The translations under genes were made by a program, and so were the position numbers. DNA of 64,000 bases from Streptomyces caelestis (lineage in GTDB: Bacteria > Actinomycetota > Actinomycetes > Streptomycetales > Streptomycetaceae): positions 5,828,001 through 5,892,000 of the forward strand of contig NZ_JACHNE010000001.1 in NCBI RefSeq assembly GCF_014205255.1, given 5' to 3'. Shown here one piece after another: positions 49,992 to 58,757 of the stretch (positions are counted from its first letter, which is position 1; every line of letters begins with the position of its first letter). The notes beneath the pieces are model-generated. The model did no database searches. It saw only the letters and a program-made list of their open reading frames with translations, and was not told the origin of the DNA.

Positions 49992-51254
49992 ATGCGGAAG
50001 ATACTCGTCGTCGGAGCCGGTCAGTCCGGGCTCCAGATAGCTCTCGGCCTCCAGGCGCAGGGGTACGAGGTCACCCTGATGTCCAACCGGACGGCGGACG
50101 AGATCCGCACCGGCCGGGTCATGTCGACGCAGTGCATGTTCCACACGGCCCTGCAGCACGAGCGCGATCTCCAGCTGAACTTCTGGGAGTCCCAGGCCCC
50201 GAAGATCGAAGGACTCGGTGTCTCGGTCGCCGCCCCCGGCTCCTGGGCCGAGGGTCCCGCGGCCCGTGCGATCGACTGGCTGGGCAGGCTCGACGGGTAC
50301 GCGCAGTCGGTCGACCAGCGCGTGAAGATGGCCGGCTGGATGGAGACGTTCGCCCAGCGCGGCGGGCAGCTCGTCATCCACGGCGCGGCCGTCGGCGACC
50401 TCGACTACTTCTCCCGCACGTACGACCTGGTGCTCGTCGCGGCGGGCAAGGGCGAGCTGGTGCAGATGTTCGCCCGGGACCCGGAGCGCTCCCCCTACAG
50501 CGAGCCGCAGCGCGCGCTGGCCGTCTCGTACGTCCACGGCCTGGGCCCGCGCCCCGAGCACCCCGACACCGAAGGGGTCCGCTGCAACCTGGTGCCGGGT
50601 GTCGGCGAACTGTTCGTCATGCCGTGCCTGACCACCTCCGGCCGTGCCGACATCCTGTTCTGGGAGGGCATACCCGGCGGCCCGCTCGACGTCTTCAACG
50701 GCGTCAAGGACCCGGCGGAGCACCTCTCCCTGACCCTGGAACTCATGGAGCGGTACGTCCCCTGGGAGTACGCGCGGGCCACCAAGGTCGAACTGACCGA
50801 TGCGGGCGGCACGCTGGCCGGCCGCTACGCCCCCACCGTCCGCAACCCCGTCGGCCGCCTCCCCGGCGGCGGCCTCGTGCTGGGTGTGGCGGACGTCGTC
50901 GTGGCGAACGACCCGATCACCGGCCAGGGCTCCAACTCCGCGTCGAAGTGCGCGGCCGCCTACCTCTCCTCGATCGTCGAGCGCGGCGACAAGCCGTTCG
51001 ACGAGGAGTGGATGCGGGCCACCTTCGACCGCTACTGGGCCACCGCGCAGCACGTCACCAAGTGGACCAACGCGATGCTCGCGCCGCCGCCGGAGCACAT
51101 CCTGAACCTGATCGGCGCCGCCGGTGAGCTCCAGCCGGTCGCCGACCGCTTCGCCAACGGCTTCAACGACCCGGCCGACTTCGAGAACTTCTTCTACGAC
51201 CCGGAGAAGGCGCAGGCCTACCTGGTCGAGGTGTCCGGCGCGGGCGCCGCGTAG
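49992..51254 (+). CDS. styrene/indole monooxygenase-like flavoprotein
   Basis: 420 residues. The FAD-binding loop ILVVGAGQSGLQIALGLQAQ opens the protein, YDLVLVAAGKGELVQMF is the second nucleotide-associated strand and GVADVVVANDPITGQGSNSA carries the conserved GD-type motif near the flavin, altered to NDP. It resembles the epoxidase subunit StyA, which needs a separate flavin reductase; none is encoded here. It is the fifth gene behind cvnABCD, in the place where other conservons have a cytochrome P450. Its last 37 bp overlap the convergent NlpC/P60 gene. Confidence 0.85.
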   Translation: MRKILVVGAGQSGLQIALGLQAQGYEVTLMSNRTADEIRTGRVMSTQCMFHTALQHERDLQLNFWESQAPKIEGLGVSVAAPGSWAEGPAARAIDWLGRLDGYAQSVDQRVKMAGWMETFAQRGGQLVIHGAAVGDLDYFSRTYDLVLVAAGKGELVQMFARDPERSPYSEPQRALAVSYVHGLGPRPEHPDTEGVRCNLVPGVGELFVMPCLTTSGRADILFWEGIPGGPLDVFNGVKDPAEHLSLTLELMERYVPWEYARATKVELTDAGGTLAGRYAPTVRNPVGRLPGGGLVLGVADVVVANDPITGQGSNSASKCAAAYLSSIVERGDKPFDEEWMRATFDRYWATAQHVTKWTNAMLAPPPEHILNLIGAAGELQPVADRFANGFNDPADFENFFYDPEKAQAYLVEVSGAGAA

Positions 51255-52432
51255 TCCGCCTCGTTGGCGAATCCCTCGTATCCGTCGTATCCCTCGTCCG
51301 ACCCGTCCGTGGCCCCCTCGGGGAGCTCCGGTGGCTCGTAGTGCCGCAGGGGCTTCCCGTCCGGGTCCGGGCGTACGGCGCCCAGGACCGGGTTGGCCGC
51401 GATCGGCGACACCTTCACCTTCGCGCCCGGCCGGGGGGCCTGTACGACCATGCCGTCGCCGAGGTACAGCGCCACGTGGGTGGCCTCCGGGAAGTACACG
51501 ACCAGGTCTCCCGGCCGCAGCCCGGTGAGCGGGACCCGCTTCAGCCGCTTCCACTGTTCCTGGCTGGCCCGCGGGATGGGTGTCCCGGCCTGAGCCCAGG
51601 CCTGCGAGGTCAGGCCCGAGCAGTCGTACGACTCCGGGCCCTCCGCGCCCCACGCGTACGGCTTGCCGAGCTGCCGTACGGCGTAGCGGACGGCCCGGCC
51701 GCCCTCGGCCGACGGTCTGCGGACGCTGCTGCCGCTGTTGCCGAGCGCGCCGGACGCCATGAACTTCTTCTGCGCCTTCTCGATCCCGGTCCTCTCGAAC
51801 GAGGCCAGGGCGGTGAGCTGGTCGCGGCTGAGGGAGGAGAGCAGTTCCTCGACGTCGTGGAGCCGTTCGCGGACCTCGTCCCGTTCCTTCTTCCGCCGCT
51901 CGGTGAGGGCGAGCTGCTGGTCGAGGGCCTTGCGGGCCTCGCGGGCCAGCTCGCGGGCCTTCCGCTCGCTGCGGGTCAGCCGGCCGACCGTCTCGGCCCG
52001 CTCCCGCGCCAGCCGGCCGATGACATGGCCCTGGTCGATCGCGTGCTGCGGGTCGCGGGCCAGGAGCAGGCGTACGTAGGGGGAGATGTCGGTGCTGCTC
52101 TGGTACTGCTGCCGGGCCAGGCGGCCGGCCGCGCTCCGGCTGTCGTGCAGGGACAGCCGGGTGCGGGCGAGGGCCCGGTCCAGGCGGTCGGTCTCGGCAC
52201 GCTGCTTCTTCAGCTTCTCTTCGGTGGCGTTGGAGGCCTCGGTGGCCTGTTCGGCCTTCCGGTACAGCTGCTGAAGATCCGTCAGGAGGTCGGCGACGGA
52301 GGCGGAGTCCTGGGCGGAGGCGGGGTCCTGGGCGGGGCCGGGCTCCGGGGCTGCCGTGGCGGGGGCGGGGGCGAGGACGGTTGCTGCCGCCGTCGCCGCG
52401 ATGCAGACCAGCCGTACGAGCCTTCCTGACAT
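51218..52432 (-). CDS. secreted NlpC/P60 (C40) cell-wall endopeptidase
   Basis: 404 residues with a signal peptide (MSGRLVRLVCIAATAAATVL, then APATAA). A long coiled coil (about 40-215, LLTDLQQLYRKAEQATEASN, then many Arg/Glu/Ala repeats) precedes the peptidase domain: catalytic Cys in SYDCSGLTSQAWAQAG, His in EATHVALYLGDG. It probably cleaves peptidoglycan stem peptides, like the RipA type. A proline/Glu tail follows. ATG 52432 has GGAGGTGA upstream. The last 37 bp overlap the monooxygenase gene. Confidence 0.93.
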   Translation of the reverse strand: MSGRLVRLVCIAATAAATVLAPAPATAAPEPGPAQDPASAQDSASVADLLTDLQQLYRKAEQATEASNATEEKLKKQRAETDRLDRALARTRLSLHDSRSAAGRLARQQYQSSTDISPYVRLLLARDPQHAIDQGHVIGRLARERAETVGRLTRSERKARELAREARKALDQQLALTERRKKERDEVRERLHDVEELLSSLSRDQLTALASFERTGIEKAQKKFMASGALGNSGSSVRRPSAEGGRAVRYAVRQLGKPYAWGAEGPESYDCSGLTSQAWAQAGTPIPRASQEQWKRLKRVPLTGLRPGDLVVYFPEATHVALYLGDGMVVQAPRPGAKVKVSPIAANPVLGAVRPDPDGKPLRHYEPPELPEGATDGSDEGYDGYEGFANEADYAAPAPDTSTR

Positions 52433-52541
52433 GCCATCACCTCCGGTGTGAGGGGCGGCCCTTTGGCCACCGGACACTCGTGAGGATCAGGCGTGTGCGC
52501 GAGGTGCGCGCGGTGGGTGTGCGCGGTTCGGCGCAACGGGG

Positions 52542-52859
52542 TCACCCGTCGGCGTCGTCCCGCTTGCCGGGCGGCGTGGCGTCTGGCTTCGACCAGGGCC
52601 AGTTGAGCCGGCGGGTCGGTGCGCCCTCGGGGGCGTACTCGTACTTCCAGCGGTGGGTCAGTCCGACCCTGCCCTGTGCGCGGGGCACGCGGCGGTAGAC
52701 CAGGACGGTGGGCGGGCCGCCGGCGGGGTCCGGGACGGGGATGCGGTACGTCTTGGGAGGGTGACCGGTGATGCCGAGCAGGACGGGCAGGACCCTGCCG
52801 TCCATGGGGCCGCCCTCGAAGGGGGTGTCTTCGCTCTTCACGGGACCAGTGTCAGACAT
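52542..52859 (-). CDS. hypothetical protein
   Basis: 105 residues, soluble and proline-rich (MDGRVLPVLLGITGHPPKTY, VLVYRRVPRAQGRVGLTHRW, YEYAPEGAPTRRLNWPWSKP). No known domain was recognised. It overlaps the end of the TetR gene by 8 bp, so both are in one operon and it may be the regulated or partner gene. Confidence 0.7.
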   Translation of the reverse strand: MSDTGPVKSEDTPFEGGPMDGRVLPVLLGITGHPPKTYRIPVPDPAGGPPTVLVYRRVPRAQGRVGLTHRWKYEYAPEGAPTRRLNWPWSKPDATPPGKRDDADG

Positions 52860-53505
52860 CCTCGGCGAGGGCCTGGACCAGGGCGTCGGTCTGCGGGTCG
52901 CGGCGGGCGGTCACCGACAGCATGGCCACGAACTGCTCGACGAGCCAGTCGCGCAGCTCCCCGGCGGAAGGCTGCTTGTCCTCGTCGAGCCAGATGAGCG
53001 ACGACGCCTCGACGGCGGTGATCCACATCCGGACGGTCATCCGCAGCCGGGGGCCGGGGTGGGTGACCTCCAGGTGCCGGAAGATGTGCTCGGCGGCGGC
53101 GCGGCGTACGCCGTCGACGATGGCGGTCGTGCGTGAGGTTTCGACGACGCTGCCGCCCTGGAGGAGGGCGCTGAAGCCGGTGTCGTGCTCGTCGACGAAG
53201 GCGAGGTAGCGGTCGAGGGCGCGGGACAGGCGGGGGAGCGGGGATCCCTCGCGGGGTTCGTCGAAGCAGTGCTGGAGCTCGTCGGCGGCGGAGCGGAGGG
53301 CGGCCTCGTACAACTGCTGCTTGCCGCCCGGGAAGTACCGGTAGACCAGGGGCCGCGAGACCCCGGCCGCCTCCGCCACGTCGTCCAGGGAGACGTCCTC
53401 CGGGGCGCGGTGCGCGAAGAGGTTCAGCGCGGAGGCGAGGAGCTGACTGCGGCGTTCCTCGACGCTGAGTCGCCGGTAGGCGGGGGTGGGGGCGGCTGGT
53501 GTCAT
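52852..53505 (-). CDS. TetR/AcrR family transcriptional regulator
   Basis: 217 residues. The HTH (residues about 15-60) reads RRSQLLASALNLFAHRAPED, VSLDDVAEAAGVSRPLVYRY, FPGGKQQLYEAALR. The C-terminal domain (RALDRYLAFVDEHDTGFSAL, LRMTVRMWITAVEASSLIWL) is of the kind that binds fatty-acyl or similar hydrophobic ligands. No palindrome could be assigned to it with confidence. The small hypothetical gene behind it is coupled by overlap. Confidence 0.88.
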   Translation of the reverse strand: MTPAAPTPAYRRLSVEERRSQLLASALNLFAHRAPEDVSLDDVAEAAGVSRPLVYRYFPGGKQQLYEAALRSAADELQHCFDEPREGSPLPRLSRALDRYLAFVDEHDTGFSALLQGGSVVETSRTTAIVDGVRRAAAEHIFRHLEVTHPGPRLRMTVRMWITAVEASSLIWLDEDKQPSAGELRDWLVEQFVAMLSVTARRDPQTDALVQALAEDV

Positions 53506-53540
53506 GACTCGCAGGGTAATCCTCCGGCGATGGAGCGGGG

Positions 53541-53719
53541 GCCTGCGGCGACCTGTGCGGCTTCGGTGGGGGTGCGCGTAGCGCCTGCGCGGTGGGTGTG
53601 GGTCGGGGAGGCGCCGGGAGGTGTGCGCCCTCGGAACGGCGCGATGGGGCCGGACGCCGACTGACTCTCCGTTGAGGCGCCAACCGCCGGCGGGCGCCCC
53701 CCGACACGTCCCCTTCTCG
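53541..53719 (+). repeat. dispersed intergenic repeat, copy B
   Basis: About 179 bp matching copy A (27066-27249) along its length and in the same orientation. It lies between two minus-strand genes and includes the blocks CTTCGGTGGGGGTGCGCGTA, CCTCGGAACGGCGCGATGGG and CCGACACGTCCCCTTCTCG. The outer stem of copy A is present in a changed form that still pairs with wobble pairs. It fills most of the 246-bp gap between the TetR gene and the lipoprotein gene. Confidence 0.75.
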
Positions 53720-53751
53720 CCGTGGGCGGGTGCGGCTGAGTGGGCCGCCTG

Positions 53752-54753
53752 CTATCGCGCGTCGACGTGCTGGAAGTCGACGGCGGTGATCCTGGCGCTC
53801 TTCGGGGTCAGCTCGGCCAGGCCCTGGCCCTCGAACACGTCGGTGATGAGGACGCCCCTGGTGGCGCCGAGAGCGGACTGTTCGTCGTTGGGGACGAGGG
53901 CCGCGTTGGAGCGGTAGGCCTCCTTGAGCAGGGATTCCTGCTTGTGGGCGGCCGGGAACAGCGCGAGGACGCCGCCGTCGGCGGTCCGCAGGGCGTAGAC
54001 GCTCGGGTCGGCCGGGGGCTTTGCGAAGAACTTCTCGGTGGCCATGCCGTCGGCCGCGCCCTTGGTGCTGCTCCGCTGGTAGGTCTTCTTGGCGTTTTCG
54101 ACCGGCTCCGTGGAGGTCAGCGCCGTGCCCTCGTCCTTGCCGCCGGTCTCGAGGAAGTCCTCGTAGGCGGCGCCGAGGCCGGAGGGGGCGAGCTTGCCGA
54201 CCTGGGTGCGGGGGTCGACGGCCTCGGCGAGACCGTGACGGTCGACGGCGAGCTTGGGGGGCTCTTCGCCGTCGGCCCACAGGGACAGCACCATCTTGTA
54301 GGTGCCGCCCACCTTGTCGAAGACCAGCAGCACGCTGTTCTTGCTGTTCTCGCTGGACTTGGCCCGGACGGCGAACCAGGTGGCCGTGCCCTTCCTGGGG
54401 ATGACGTATTCGCGGCCCCGGTAGGAGAAGGGCTTGGCGTAGGCCTTCTGCTCCTTCTCCGGCCAGGTCTCGAAGAGGGTGTAGGTGGCCTTGTCCATCG
54501 CGTAGACCTGGCCCGCCTCGACCGTCCCCAGGAGCTTCTCGTCCCGCGCCGCGTTGGCCTTGTTGTTGACCTCCTCGTAGTGATCAGCGATCTTCTTGGC
54601 GGCGGCCTGGCTGACCACGCCCTGCGGGGTGCCCTTGCCGGAGTCGGAGCCGGTCTGGCCGCCGCACGCGGTCAGGGCGAGAGCGGTCGTGATCCCGACG
54701 GCGGTGCCCTTGAGACGCGGCAGCCGTACGAGGCGGGTGGTGTGGGGGGACAT
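53752..54753 (-). CDS. secreted lipoprotein, function unknown
   Basis: 333 residues from ATG 54753, which follows AAGGAG by nine bases. A lipobox ends the signal (ALALTACGGQ), so it is anchored outside the membrane. The rest is soluble, with mixed alpha/beta character (YAMDKATYTLFETWPEKEQK, REYVIPRKGTATWFAVRAKS, GTYKMVLSLWADGEEPPKLA). No domain was recognised. An upstream in-frame start at 54795 is less likely. The neighbour downstream is the copy-B repeat. Confidence 0.83.
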   Translation of the reverse strand: MSPHTTRLVRLPRLKGTAVGITTALALTACGGQTGSDSGKGTPQGVVSQAAAKKIADHYEEVNNKANAARDEKLLGTVEAGQVYAMDKATYTLFETWPEKEQKAYAKPFSYRGREYVIPRKGTATWFAVRAKSSENSKNSVLLVFDKVGGTYKMVLSLWADGEEPPKLAVDRHGLAEAVDPRTQVGKLAPSGLGAAYEDFLETGGKDEGTALTSTEPVENAKKTYQRSSTKGAADGMATEKFFAKPPADPSVYALRTADGGVLALFPAAHKQESLLKEAYRSNAALVPNDEQSALGATRGVLITDVFEGQGLAELTPKSARITAVDFQHVDAR

Positions 54754-54844
54754 GCGGTGGTGCTCCTTCAGGGCCACGGAGGGTGACGAGTTCAAGGAGC
54801 ACGGTAGTCACCCTGCATGGACATGACCTGAACCGGGTGCACGC

Positions 54845-55783
54845 CTACGCCAGCAACCCCGACGACTTCCACAACCGCCGACCGGCCCCCCGCAACACCC
54901 CGATGTCGTCAAGGAAGTCGGTCAACCGCTTCGACCCGGTCTGCATGACCTCGCGGCGATGCCCGCTGGCCCGTACCTGGGCGAGCGCCTCCCGCTTGTC
55001 CAGCCCCACGTTCGTGTAGACCTCCGGGTTCACGAACGCCACCGAGAACACCCGGGCGAACTCACCGGAGGTGATCCGGGTGAACTCCTGGGACCACTTG
55101 GGGGCCGTCACCATCTGGCGGCGCAGTTCCTCGCGGGCGTAGCGCACGTGGCGGGCCTCCTCCACGACGTGGATGCGGGTGACGCCGCGGATGAGGGGCT
55201 GGACCCGCTCGTCGGGGAACGTCAGGCGCTGCATCCAGTCCAGGACCTCCTCGCCGAGCAGCGTGGCCGTGAAGGAACCGGGTGTGGTGGAGATGGTCTT
55301 GAAGAGGCGGCCCAGGTGCTGGTGCGCGCGGCTGACCGGGTACCAGGGCGTGCCGCCGTGGGATATCAGGCGGGCGAACATCCTGGAGTGGCGGCACTCG
55401 TCCTCGATCTCGGTGAGCGCGTAGCGCACGTGCGCGCTCGTCGCCGCCTTGTCGTAGATGTGGCGGACCAGCAGCTGCATCAGGATGATCTCGAACCAGA
55501 TACCGAGTGAGGCGAGTGCCGCGGCCTCGTGCCGGGAGAGCAGGATCCGCTGCTCCTCGCTCATCCGCTTCCAGAGCGGGGTGTCGTACAGCGACACCAG
55601 CTCCGGCGGCCAGAACCACTTGCCCTCCTCGAAGGGCGCGTCCCAGTCCAGTTCCTTGTCGGGGTCGAAGGAGTGTTTGGCGGAGGAGTCGAGCAGCCGT
55701 TGGGCCACCTGTTCCCGGTCCTTCAGCAGGCCCAGGGCATCGCGCAGGCCGTCGAGCGCGTCGGCTTCGGTCAGGGTCGTCAT
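54845..55783 (-). CDS. AurF-like diiron oxygenase family protein
   Basis: 312 residues of the ferritin-like AurF family. Metal-ligand motifs are seen as HEAAALASLGIWFEIILMQL, ALTEIEDECRHSRMFARLI (E-x-x-x-E/D-x-x-H) and RGVTRIHVVEEARHVRYARE (H-x-x-E-E-x-x-H). AurF itself oxidises aryl amines to nitro groups. This member stands outside any biosynthetic cluster, so the substrate is unknown. ATG 55783 gives MTTLTEADALDGLRDAL. It is downstream, on the same strand, of the PBP/FtsW block but separated from the lipoprotein by 91 bp. Confidence 0.87.
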   Translation of the reverse strand: MTTLTEADALDGLRDALGLLKDREQVAQRLLDSSAKHSFDPDKELDWDAPFEEGKWFWPPELVSLYDTPLWKRMSEEQRILLSRHEAAALASLGIWFEIILMQLLVRHIYDKAATSAHVRYALTEIEDECRHSRMFARLISHGGTPWYPVSRAHQHLGRLFKTISTTPGSFTATLLGEEVLDWMQRLTFPDERVQPLIRGVTRIHVVEEARHVRYAREELRRQMVTAPKWSQEFTRITSGEFARVFSVAFVNPEVYTNVGLDKREALAQVRASGHRREVMQTGSKRLTDFLDDIGVLRGAGRRLWKSSGLLA

Positions 55784-55880
55784 GGCTGCCCACCTCGTTG
55801 TGCACACGTCACGGTCCCCCTTATGAGACTGCTTGTCAGCAAGCTCGTCAATCCCCTGTGCGCGACTTTCGGCCCGGCGT

Positions 55881-57344
55881 CTACCTCTGGTGCGCCAGCA
55901 CCGCTTCCATCACCGCGCGCGCGATCGGCGCCGCGTCGCCGCCGCCGCTGATGTCCCCGCGGTCCGCCTCCGCTTCCTCCACGATCACCGCGACCGCCAC
56001 CCGCGGCGCCAGGTCACGGTCGCCCTGCGCCCAGGAGACGAACCAGGCGTACGGCGTACCGGAGTTGCCGAGGCCGTGCTGGGCGGTGCCGGTCTTGCCG
56101 CCGACCTTGGCGCCCCGGATCGCGGCCCGGCGTCCGGTGCCGTTCTCGACCACCTCCCGCATCAGCGCGCGCAGCCGGACCGCCGTCGAGGGGTACATCG
56201 CCTGGCGGACCGCGCGCGGGCCGGATGCCGCGAGTGTGCTGCCGCCCGGCCGAACCGTGCGCTCCACCAGGTACGGCTCCCGTAGCTGACCGCCGTTGGC
56301 GACGGCCGCCGCGACCATCGCCATCTGGAGGGGTGTGGCGCGGGTGTTGTACTGGCCGATCGACGACAGGCCGAGCTGGGCCTGGTCGAGCGAGGTGTCG
56401 AAGGTGGACCGGGCCACCGGGAAGGGGATCCGCAGCGCCGGGTCGTTGAAGCCGAAGGCGTGCGCCGTGGCCGTCATGTCCGTCGCGCCCACCTCCACGC
56501 CGAGCTTGGCGAACACCGTGTTGCAGGAGAGGGTGAAGGCCTCGCGCAGGGAGGCGTCCCGGCAGCCCCGGGACGCGTTCGTCAGGCGGGTCCGCGTCCC
56601 GGGCAGGGTGTACGGCTCGGGGGAGCCGGTCGGCGCGTCGAGGTCCCTGACCACGCCGGCGTCCAGCGCGGCGGCTGTGGTGACGACCTTGAAGGTCGAG
56701 CCGGGCGGATACGTCTGCCGGACCGCACGGTTGAGCATCGGGCGGTCCGGGTCGACGTTCAGCCGCCTCCACGCCTTGGTCGCGGCCGCCCCGTTGCCGG
56801 ACAGCGGCTGGGGGTCGTAGGAGGGGGCGGACACCAGTGCGAGGATCCGGCCGGTCGACGGCTCCAACGCCGCCACCGCGCCCTTGTGCCCGGCCAGTCC
56901 CTTGTACGCCGCCCGTTGTGCGGCCGGGTCCAGGGTCGTCACGACGTCGCCGCCGCGGCTGCGTGCGCGCGTGAAGTCGTTCCACAGCGGGAACGGCGCG
57001 AGCATCGGATCCGTGCCGGACAGGATGCCGTCCTCGGCCTTCTCCAGGAGCGTCGTTCCGTACAGCTGGGAGGCGAAACCGGTGACCGGCGCGTACAACG
57101 GGCCGTCGGTGTAGGTCCGTTCGTAGCGCAGGTGCTCGCGGGTGTCCCTGGAGCCGGTGACGGGCCGGTCGTCGACCAGGATGTCGCCGCGCGGCTCCTC
57201 GTAACGGGCGATGTCGGGGCGGCGGTTGGCGGGGTTGCGGTCGTACTCGGGGGCCTGGACGACCTGGACGCGTGCGGCGTTCAGCAGCAGCGCCACCAGC
57301 AGCAGGGCGCAGAAGACGCCGGCGTGCCGGATGTGCCGCGTCAC
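55881..57344 (-). CDS. class B penicillin-binding protein 2
   Basis: 487 residues. One N-terminal helix (FCALLLVALLLNAARV) anchors it; the dimerisation part precedes a transpeptidase domain with all three active-site motifs: SxxK as YPPGSTFKVV (Ser 216, Lys 219), SxN as LSCNTVFAKLG, and KTG as GGKTGTAQHG. It cross-links peptidoglycan on the outer face with its SEDS partner. It starts at GTG 57344 and overlaps the FtsW gene by 4 nt (GTGA). From memory it corresponds to SCO5301. Confidence 0.94.
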   Translation of the reverse strand: MTRHIRHAGVFCALLLVALLLNAARVQVVQAPEYDRNPANRRPDIARYEEPRGDILVDDRPVTGSRDTREHLRYERTYTDGPLYAPVTGFASQLYGTTLLEKAEDGILSGTDPMLAPFPLWNDFTRARSRGGDVVTTLDPAAQRAAYKGLAGHKGAVAALEPSTGRILALVSAPSYDPQPLSGNGAAATKAWRRLNVDPDRPMLNRAVRQTYPPGSTFKVVTTAAALDAGVVRDLDAPTGSPEPYTLPGTRTRLTNASRGCRDASLREAFTLSCNTVFAKLGVEVGATDMTATAHAFGFNDPALRIPFPVARSTFDTSLDQAQLGLSSIGQYNTRATPLQMAMVAAAVANGGQLREPYLVERTVRPGGSTLAASGPRAVRQAMYPSTAVRLRALMREVVENGTGRRAAIRGAKVGGKTGTAQHGLGNSGTPYAWFVSWAQGDRDLAPRVAVAVIVEEAEADRGDISGGGDAAPIARAVMEAVLAHQR

Positions 57345-58705
57345 CGGGTGCCCGGCCCGTCGTACTGACGGCGTGCCGAGTCGCTGACCCGGACCAGCAG
57401 CGCCACGATCGCCCAGTTGGTCACCACCGACGAGCCGCCCTGCGCCAGGAACGGCATCGCCATGCCGGTCAGCGGGATCAGGCCGGTCACCCCGCCCGCG
57501 ATCACGAACACCTGGAGCGCCACCAGGGAGGAGAGGCCGACGGCGAGCAGCCGTCCGAAGGGCTCGCGCAGTTCGATGCCGGCCCGGTAACCGCGCTCCA
57601 CCAGCAGGCCGTAGAGAAGGAAGATCGCGGACAGGCCCGCCAGGCCGAGTTCCTCGCCCGCCGTGGCCAGGATGAAGTCCGACTTCACGGCGAAGCCGAT
57701 GAGGACCGAGTGACCGAGCCCGAGGCCGGTGCCGAGCATGCCGCCCTCCGCGAAGGCGAACAGGGACTGGGCGAGCTGGTTCGGGCCCTCGCCCGCCTCG
57801 ATGGAGGCGAAGGGGTGCAGCCACGTCTCGATCCTGCTGTGCACGTGCGGCTCCAGCCGGCCGACGGCGACCGCCCCCAGCGCGGCCAGCAGCAGTCCGA
57901 CGGCGATCCAGCCGGTGCGGCCCGTGGCGACGTAGAGCAGGACGACGAAGAGGCCGAAGAAGAGCAGCGATGTGCCCAGGTCCCGCTCCAGGACCAGGAC
58001 GCCGACGCTCACCAGCCAGACGGCGACGATCGGGCCGAGGACCCGGCCGGTGGGCAGCTGGAGCTTCCACAGGCGGCGGCCGGTGTAGGCGAGGGCGTTG
58101 CGGTTCGCGGCCAGGTACGCGGCGAAGAACACCGCCAGCAGCACCTTCGCGAACTCGCCCGGCTGGATGGAGAACCCGGCGATCCGGATCCAGATGCGGG
58201 CGCCGTTCACCGCCGGGAACAGGATGGGCAGGGTGAGCAGCACGAGCGCGGCGACGACACAGACGTAGGTGTAGCGCTGGAGCACCCGGTGGTCCCGCAA
58301 CAGCAGGACGACCAGGATGAACAGCGTCACGCCGAGAGTCGACCAGATCAGCTGGGCCGGCGCCGCCCGGTCGCCCGGCGTCTCCAGGTCGAGCCGGTAG
58401 ATGAGCACCAGCCCCAGCCCGTTGAGCAGCACGCCGATGGGCAGCAGGAGCGGGTCGGCGTGCGGGGCCCGCAGGCGCACGGCCAGATGCGCCAGCAGCG
58501 CGAGCACGCCGAGCCCGGCGCCGTATCCGGCGGCGCCGGGCGGGAGGGTGCCGTGCTGGGCGAGGCCGACGGCGCAGTAGCCGTACACGGACAGCAGTAC
58601 GGCCAGGACGATGAGGGCGAGTTCGATGCCCCGGCGCCGGGGGAGGCGGCGGACGGCGGGCGCGGGCGGGTCCGCCGTCGCCACGGTGATTCCGGCCTTG
58701 CTCAT
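57341..58705 (-). CDS. FtsW/RodA/SpoVE (SEDS) peptidoglycan glycosyltransferase
   Basis: 454 residues with about ten membrane helices. SEDS hallmarks: GFSIQPGEFAKVLLAVFFAA, LVLERDLGTSLLFFGLFVVL (the catalytic Asp region), FAVKSDFILATAGEELGLAG and TGMAMPFLAQGGSSVVTNWA near the end. It polymerises lipid II and pairs with the class B PBP encoded next. Streptomycetes carry several such pairs besides the division and sporulation ones, so the process it serves is not certain. ATG 58705. Confidence 0.94.
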   Translation of the reverse strand: MSKAGITVATADPPAPAVRRLPRRRGIELALIVLAVLLSVYGYCAVGLAQHGTLPPGAAGYGAGLGVLALLAHLAVRLRAPHADPLLLPIGVLLNGLGLVLIYRLDLETPGDRAAPAQLIWSTLGVTLFILVVLLLRDHRVLQRYTYVCVVAALVLLTLPILFPAVNGARIWIRIAGFSIQPGEFAKVLLAVFFAAYLAANRNALAYTGRRLWKLQLPTGRVLGPIVAVWLVSVGVLVLERDLGTSLLFFGLFVVLLYVATGRTGWIAVGLLLAALGAVAVGRLEPHVHSRIETWLHPFASIEAGEGPNQLAQSLFAFAEGGMLGTGLGLGHSVLIGFAVKSDFILATAGEELGLAGLSAIFLLYGLLVERGYRAGIELREPFGRLLAVGLSSLVALQVFVIAGGVTGLIPLTGMAMPFLAQGGSSVVTNWAIVALLVRVSDSARRQYDGPGTR

Positions 58706-58757
58706 GTCCGGAACCTACCCAAACAATGCGTCTTGTGTGCCTTTGGCTGACCGAATG

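Noticed and set aside
52838..54280. 480-codon minus-strand frame covering TetR, repeat copy B and part of the lipoprotein
   Set aside because: It runs out of frame through two real genes; only the stretch over the dispersed repeat resembles known hypothetical proteins, which is best explained by the repeat.
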